Assembly (NCBI RefSeq): GCF_018918095.1
Contig: NZ_JAHLPV010000004.1
Location: 1 to 64,000, forward strand
Direction: 5' to 3'
Source: Acetivibrio sp. MSJd-27
GTDB taxonomy: Bacteria; Bacillota; Clostridia; UMGS1840; HGM11507
DNA: 64,000 nucleotides
Under the pieces are notes generated by a model. It saw nothing but the letters and a program-made list of their open reading frames with translations, searched no databases and was not told where the DNA came from. Position 1 is the stretch's first letter. Every line of letters starts with the position of its first letter. The position numbers and the translations under genes are program-made. Below are positions 60,367-64,000 of this stretch, piece after piece.

Positions 60367-61089
60367 ATGAAAATCATCCGATGCAAAGATTATGATGAGA
60401 TGTCTGCAATTGCAGGAAAAATTATGGTGGATCAGGTAAAGGAAAAACCGGACAGTATTTTGGGACTTGCTACAGGGTCCACTCCAATTGGCATGTACAA
60501 GAAAATGATTGAGGCTTATAAAAACGGTGAGGTCAGTTTCAAAAACGTGCACACTTTCAATTTGGACGAGTATTATAAAATTGAAAAAACCAATGATCAG
60601 AGCTATTATTATTTTATGAACGAAAACCTGTTCTCCCATATTGATATTGACAAAAACAACATTGACATTCCGAATGGGCAGGCAGACGACTATCAAGCGG
60701 AATGTGAACGGTACGAAAAGGCAATGGAGGAATCCGCGGGAATTGATATTCAGGTTCTCGGCGTCGGTGTAAACGGGCATATTGGTTTTAATGAACCGGA
60801 AGAGCTATTATATGAAAAAACACATTTGACCGGGTTAACGCAGTCTACCATTGAGGCAAACTCCAGATTTTTTGATTCGATTGATCTGGTTCCGACCAGT
60901 GCGCTCACCATGGGGATGGGCTCTATTATGAAAGCGAAAAAAATTCTTGTCCTTATCTCCGGCAAATCAAAACACGACGTGGTGACCAAAATTCTCGGGG
61001 ATAGAATGAGTACCCAAACTCCTGTCACTCTTCTGAAAGGCCATCATGACGTGACTGTCATTGTGGATGATGAAGCCTATAATGGTTAA
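60367..61089 (+). CDS. nagB: Glucosamine-6-phosphate deaminase
   Basis: 240 residues. Family motifs: GLATGSTPIGMYKKMI (phosphate-binding), FNLDEYY and GVGVNGHIGFNEP (catalytic His/Asp/Glu region), TMGMGSIMKAKKILVL. It converts glucosamine-6-phosphate to fructose-6-phosphate and ammonia in amino-sugar use. It stands alone here, with its own promoter and terminator; nagA is not nearby. AGAGGTG precedes the start. Confidence 0.97.
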   Translation: MKIIRCKDYDEMSAIAGKIMVDQVKEKPDSILGLATGSTPIGMYKKMIEAYKNGEVSFKNVHTFNLDEYYKIEKTNDQSYYYFMNENLFSHIDIDKNNIDIPNGQADDYQAECERYEKAMEESAGIDIQVLGVGVNGHIGFNEPEELLYEKTHLTGLTQSTIEANSRFFDSIDLVPTSALTMGMGSIMKAKKILVLISGKSKHDVVTKILGDRMSTQTPVTLLKGHHDVTVIVDDEAYNG

Positions 61090-61092
61090 TCG

Positions 61093-61118
61093 AAAAGCCC
61101 TGCTAAGCAGGGCTTTTT
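61093..61118 (+). terminator. Terminator of nagB
   Basis: AAAAGCCCTGCT / AGCAGGGCTTTTT, 12-bp perfect stem with U-run, 3 bp past the stop codon. Confidence 0.95.
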
Positions 61119-61238
61119 CTATTAAAACTTAATTTAATATTTTAAACAAGATATGTTGAAAGATAGTTGGTTTTTGGCAAATACAAATGAGGCGAACGGC
61201 GCTATAATGATATCGTTCATATGAATTGAATAACGAAA

Positions 61239-61287
61239 AGCAAGATGTCTCTCATCGCTGAATAATGGGACACAGGCCTTTATTGAA
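61239..61287 (+). repeat. Short derivative of the dispersed hairpin repeat (copy F)
   Basis: AGCAAGATGTCTC...GGGACACAGGCCTTTATTGAA: only the two ends of the full repeat, about 50 bp. Its end lies only 3 bp before the AAGGAGG ribosome site of the next gene, so it forms part of that gene's leader. Confidence 0.55.
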
Positions 61288-61303
61288 AAAAGGAGGAAGA
61301 AAA

Positions 61304-64000
61304 GTGAGAAAAAAAGTGTGTTCGCTTTTGCTGTGCGCAGGGATGATGCTATCCCTTGCCTTTCCGGCAGGATCTGCTGAAAAGAGCCGGATTGAAAGTG
61401 TGAAAGTGGGATCTATGGAGCATTTCGGATATCCTATACAGGCGGCTCAGACAAATAGTTCGGTCTGTTCTGTCATGGATGGAAACAATATTTTCGGCGC
61501 TATGATTGAAGGAAAGCCCTCGGTTTTTTATGTTTATGACTTGGACAATAACAAATTGATCGGGCAATATCCGGTAGATGGTGTCTCCGACGGCGCGCAC
61601 GGTTTTGGAAAAGCGCCCAACGGCGACATATATGTCACCACACAGAGCACTGCAAAGCTTTGTCGCTATTCGGTTTCTGCCAAAGAGTTTACCGTTATCG
61701 GTGATCTGCCCGGACAGTCCGCCTCCTATGGCGTTACCTTTGACGAGGAGGGAAATGCGTATGTGGGAACCTATCCGGATGCAAAAATTTTTAAATATGA
61801 TCCGGTAAAAAAAGAACTGACGGACATGGGAACCCCTTTTCCAGGGCAGAATTATGTGCGGGCTTTGAGCTATCATGGAGGTTACATTTATTGCGGCGGT
61901 TATCACAATGAAACAAAGTTTGCCCGTATGAATGTGAAAACCGGCGCCTTTGAAATGCTGGAGAATCCAAACTTTGAAGGTGTTGTAAACAAGGATAAAA
62001 TCAAGCTTTATTGGTTTATGGATACCGTGCATGACGACGAGGCGGGGGATTTCCTTACAGCTCTTGTCACCCCTTTGGACGGCTCATCCTTTACGGGGAT
62101 TTACGACCTGTCCAAGCAAAAATGGATTGACACCATCAATGTTTGCTATGGATACCGTACTCCTTCCACTACCGATAACGGTGTTATCTATACCGTTAAG
62201 AATTTTCCGGTTTCCGCCGGCGAAGAGGCAAGCTTTTCATCCGGCAACAACCGTATAGCAGGCTATAATCTGAGAACCGGCGAAGAGTTTGATACGGGAA
62301 TCCCGTATCTGGAACCTGGGTCCGGGGACGGCTTGAGGGGTGCAAGCCTCTTAAGGCTCAAAGATCAGCAAACCTATCCGGGACTGAGTATTGTCACCAC
62401 CAACTTTGAATTCGGCGTTCCCGCCATCATCAATCTGCAGAATAAAACGGTGACTGTTTTAAAAGAAGAACTGAGAAGCCAGAATTTGATCACCCGTCCC
62501 GTTAAGTTGCGCTCCATTGGCTATGCGGGGGAAAACCTGATCGGCTATGGCGGTTATAAAGCCAGAAGTGGTGGTGTTTTTAACACGGACACCAACACGA
62601 ACATTGATTTTCCTATCGAGCAGGTCGAAGATGTGGAGGGAATTGACGGGAAGGTTTATTACGGTCAGTATGCGGGCGCCAAGCTGTTTGAGTTTGATCC
62701 ATCGAAACCGCCCGCAAAAGGGGAAAATCCAAAGCAGGTCGCGCGCTTGAACAATGAACAGGACCGTATTTTTGACATGACGAAAGCAGGAGATAAAATC
62801 GCCCTTTCCTCCTATCCGATCACCACTTCCCATACCGGAGCCCTTTCCTTCTATGACCCGGAGACAGGGGATCTAGAAGTGGTGCGTCCTATGGACGGGC
62901 ATTCCATCACCTGCTCCGTGTACAAAGACGGATTGCTGTATGTAGGGACGAATGTTTGGGGCGGCCTGGGGACAAAGCCTGTTGTGGAGCATGCGAAGAT
63001 TTTCATCTATGATATGGTGAACAAAAAGATTATCAGGGAAGCGCAGCCAAAAATAGAGGGGTACGACAAGCCTATTTTGAACTATGGCGATTTGATTTTC
63101 GGGGATGACGGCCTTTTATGGGGAAATACCATAGGCGGAATATACGCCTTGGATCCGCAGACTCTGGAAGTAAAGAAATCCAAGGTGCTGGATGATAAAA
63201 GATGGCCGGATTTGATGTCCTCCACGGGGATTGTTCTGTTCCCACAGGATTTGTACCGGCTCAAAAACGGTTTGCTGGTCTCTAAGTCCAGTTCCAATGT
63301 ACATTTGGTGGATCCGGAAACCCTGGAATCAAAGCAGATTCTTTCCAATGCATACCGTCTGACCGTAGGCGGCGATGGAAATATATACTATACCACTCTG
63401 TATGATTTGAGAAAAATACCCCTGTATTTTGAAGGGGAGACGGTTTCTTCGGATCAGGAGGTAACCGAAAAATTGGCGAAGACGATCGTGCTGCAGCTTG
63501 ACAACAGCAAAGCTTTGGTGAACGGTACCTCCGTGCCGATTGATACAAATGACGGTTCTGTCACAGCGCGAACCATCAATGACCGCACTGTTGTTCCTGT
63601 CCGGTTTGTAGGGGAATCGGTGGGAGCTTCGGTGGATTGGGATGATGCCAGCCAAACGGTTACTGTCCGGGCAGGGAGCACGGTGATAGAGACTGTCCTC
63701 GGTGAGCAAAAAATCATTGTGAACGGAGAGGAAAAGGCGATTGATGTGCCTGCCCAGACGGTTAATGACAGGACATTGCTTCCGCTTCGCGCCTTTGTAG
63801 AAGCGCTTGGGAAAACAGTTTACTGGGATGAACGGGGCTTTATTTTGGTTGGTGACGGGATTGCGTATGACGGGCAGAAGGATCGGGAGCTCATTGACCG
63901 CATCCGGTACCAAATCGCGCCGGAACTCCTGGAGGATCTGCAAAAGGGCGGTTCTACTTCCCCGTTTATCGAGGAGTGTAAAAAAACGGTGAAGTTTGAG
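61304..64000 (+). CDS. Large secreted beta-propeller-like protein with stalk domains (runs off the window)
   Basis: Starts at GTG 61304 behind AAGGAGG and is open to the window end (899 codons so far). Signal peptide 1-25 (SLLLCAGMMLSLAFPAGSAE). Then a long region of repeated beta-strands with WD/Kelch- or SMP30-like blades (GFGKAPNGDIYVTTQST, GVTFDEEGNAYVGTYPDAKI, VTPLDGSSFTGIYDLSKQKW, LLYVGTNVWGGLG), about residues 40-700. Two copper-amine-oxidase-N stalk modules follow (about 720-850; NDRTVVPVRFVGESVGASVDWD, NDRTLLPLRAFVEALGKTVYWD). The C-terminal part lies beyond the window. Probable extracellular carbohydrate-related protein; no catalytic motif is visible yet. Confidence 0.88.
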   Translation, partial: MRKKVCSLLLCAGMMLSLAFPAGSAEKSRIESVKVGSMEHFGYPIQAAQTNSSVCSVMDGNNIFGAMIEGKPSVFYVYDLDNNKLIGQYPVDGVSDGAHGFGKAPNGDIYVTTQSTAKLCRYSVSAKEFTVIGDLPGQSASYGVTFDEEGNAYVGTYPDAKIFKYDPVKKELTDMGTPFPGQNYVRALSYHGGYIYCGGYHNETKFARMNVKTGAFEMLENPNFEGVVNKDKIKLYWFMDTVHDDEAGDFLTALVTPLDGSSFTGIYDLSKQKWIDTINVCYGYRTPSTTDNGVIYTVKNFPVSAGEEASFSSGNNRIAGYNLRTGEEFDTGIPYLEPGSGDGLRGASLLRLKDQQTYPGLSIVTTNFEFGVPAIINLQNKTVTVLKEELRSQNLITRPVKLRSIGYAGENLIGYGGYKARSGGVFNTDTNTNIDFPIEQVEDVEGIDGKVYYGQYAGAKLFEFDPSKPPAKGENPKQVARLNNEQDRIFDMTKAGDKIALSSYPITTSHTGALSFYDPETGDLEVVRPMDGHSITCSVYKDGLLYVGTNVWGGLGTKPVVEHAKIFIYDMVNKKIIREAQPKIEGYDKPILNYGDLIFGDDGLLWGNTIGGIYALDPQTLEVKKSKVLDDKRWPDLMSSTGIVLFPQDLYRLKNGLLVSKSSSNVHLVDPETLESKQILSNAYRLTVGGDGNIYYTTLYDLRKIPLYFEGETVSSDQEVTEKLAKTIVLQLDNSKALVNGTSVPIDTNDGSVTARTINDRTVVPVRFVGESVGASVDWDDASQTVTVRAGSTVIETVLGEQKIIVNGEEKAIDVPAQTVNDRTLLPLRAFVEALGKTVYWDERGFILVGDGIAYDGQKDRELIDRIRYQIAPELLEDLQKGGSTSPFIEECKKTVKFE

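Noticed and set aside
61349-62032. 227-codon minus-strand frame in the last secreted-protein gene
   Set aside because: The plus strand has a continuous signal-peptide-bearing frame through the whole region; the minus frame is a shadow.
1-64000. CRISPR arrays, rRNA genes, prophage or conjugative element genes
   Set aside because: No regularly spaced direct repeats with spacers, no rRNA, no phage structural or conjugation genes were found.

Overview
The window reads as chromosome of a spore-forming member of the Clostridia (Bacillota). Support for this: spoIIR and a Spo0A-type regulator, a SCIFF-peptide radical SAM maturase, ribonuclease J, Mini-ribonuclease III, a YqzL-type small protein, FeoA/FeoB plus a FeoB-associated Cys-rich peptide, UvrAB, strong GGAGG ribosome binding sites, and secreted proteins with copper-amine-oxidase-N ('stalk') domains. 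A placement below class level is not justified from sequence alone. No rRNA, CRISPR array, prophage or integrative element was seen.

Layout. 1-2765 is a mobile-element-rich edge: the 5' part of an IS110 transposase with a structured left end that may encode a bridge RNA, an orphan NuoE-like protein, a small low-GC XRE/unknown gene pair, a tRNA-Met/tRNA-Val operon and two TTAA-flanked miniature elements. 2766-10621 is a minus-strand run: PucR-type regulator, ftsE, ftsX, M23 hydrolase, ctpA, ROK repressor, ispE, spoIIR (division/cell-wall hydrolysis, isoprenoids, sporulation). 10883-12715 is a metal-exporter/Fur operon. 13338-21813 holds a radical SAM protein, an AEC permease, a stalk-domain protein, the SCIFF maturase, an HD hydrolase, an in-frame CoaE-M18 aminopeptidase fusion, era and a NUDIX protein. 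21996-25134 has an XRE-TPR regulator and the feoA-feoB-cysteine-rich peptide operon. 25565-28954 and 37208-39985 encode large secreted beta-helix proteins (the second a family 6 polysaccharide lyase) that share stalk and F5/8-type C-terminal modules; between them lie uvrBA, an AraC regulator, a DNA methyltransferase-repair protein and a divergent Spo0A. 40267-50533 contains yqzL, a Zn-ribbon protein, recG, a DRE-TIM aldolase with a structured leader, a CcdA-thioredoxin fusion, comM and cysE-cysS-mrnC. 50605-54038 holds a MATE exporter, a one-lobe binding lipoprotein, deoC and an aadE-like gene. 54312-61089 holds rnj, a nucleotidyltransferase/phosphomannomutase-like fusion, an IS481-type element and nagB. 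The window ends inside another large stalk-domain beta-propeller protein.

How the parts fit: the secreted lyase/beta-helix/propeller proteins, nagB, ROK and AraC regulators suggest a polysaccharide-using lifestyle. The feo operon, the Fur-controlled exporter and the NuoE-like protein fit anaerobic metal and redox handling.

The most unusual content is non-coding. A dispersed repeat of about 145 bp, built of four consecutive hairpins, occurs at least five times, with two further short derivatives. Its main stem changes sequence between copies while pairing is preserved. A separate family of TTAA-flanked miniature inverted-repeat elements is also present, and one of its members has inserted into a copy of the hairpin repeat. 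Other points for follow-up are the IS110 left-end RNA candidate, the CoaE-M18 fusion made by what looks like one lost stop codon, the SCIFF maturase without a visible precursor gene, and an IS481-type element flanked by an unusually long 26-bp direct repeat.
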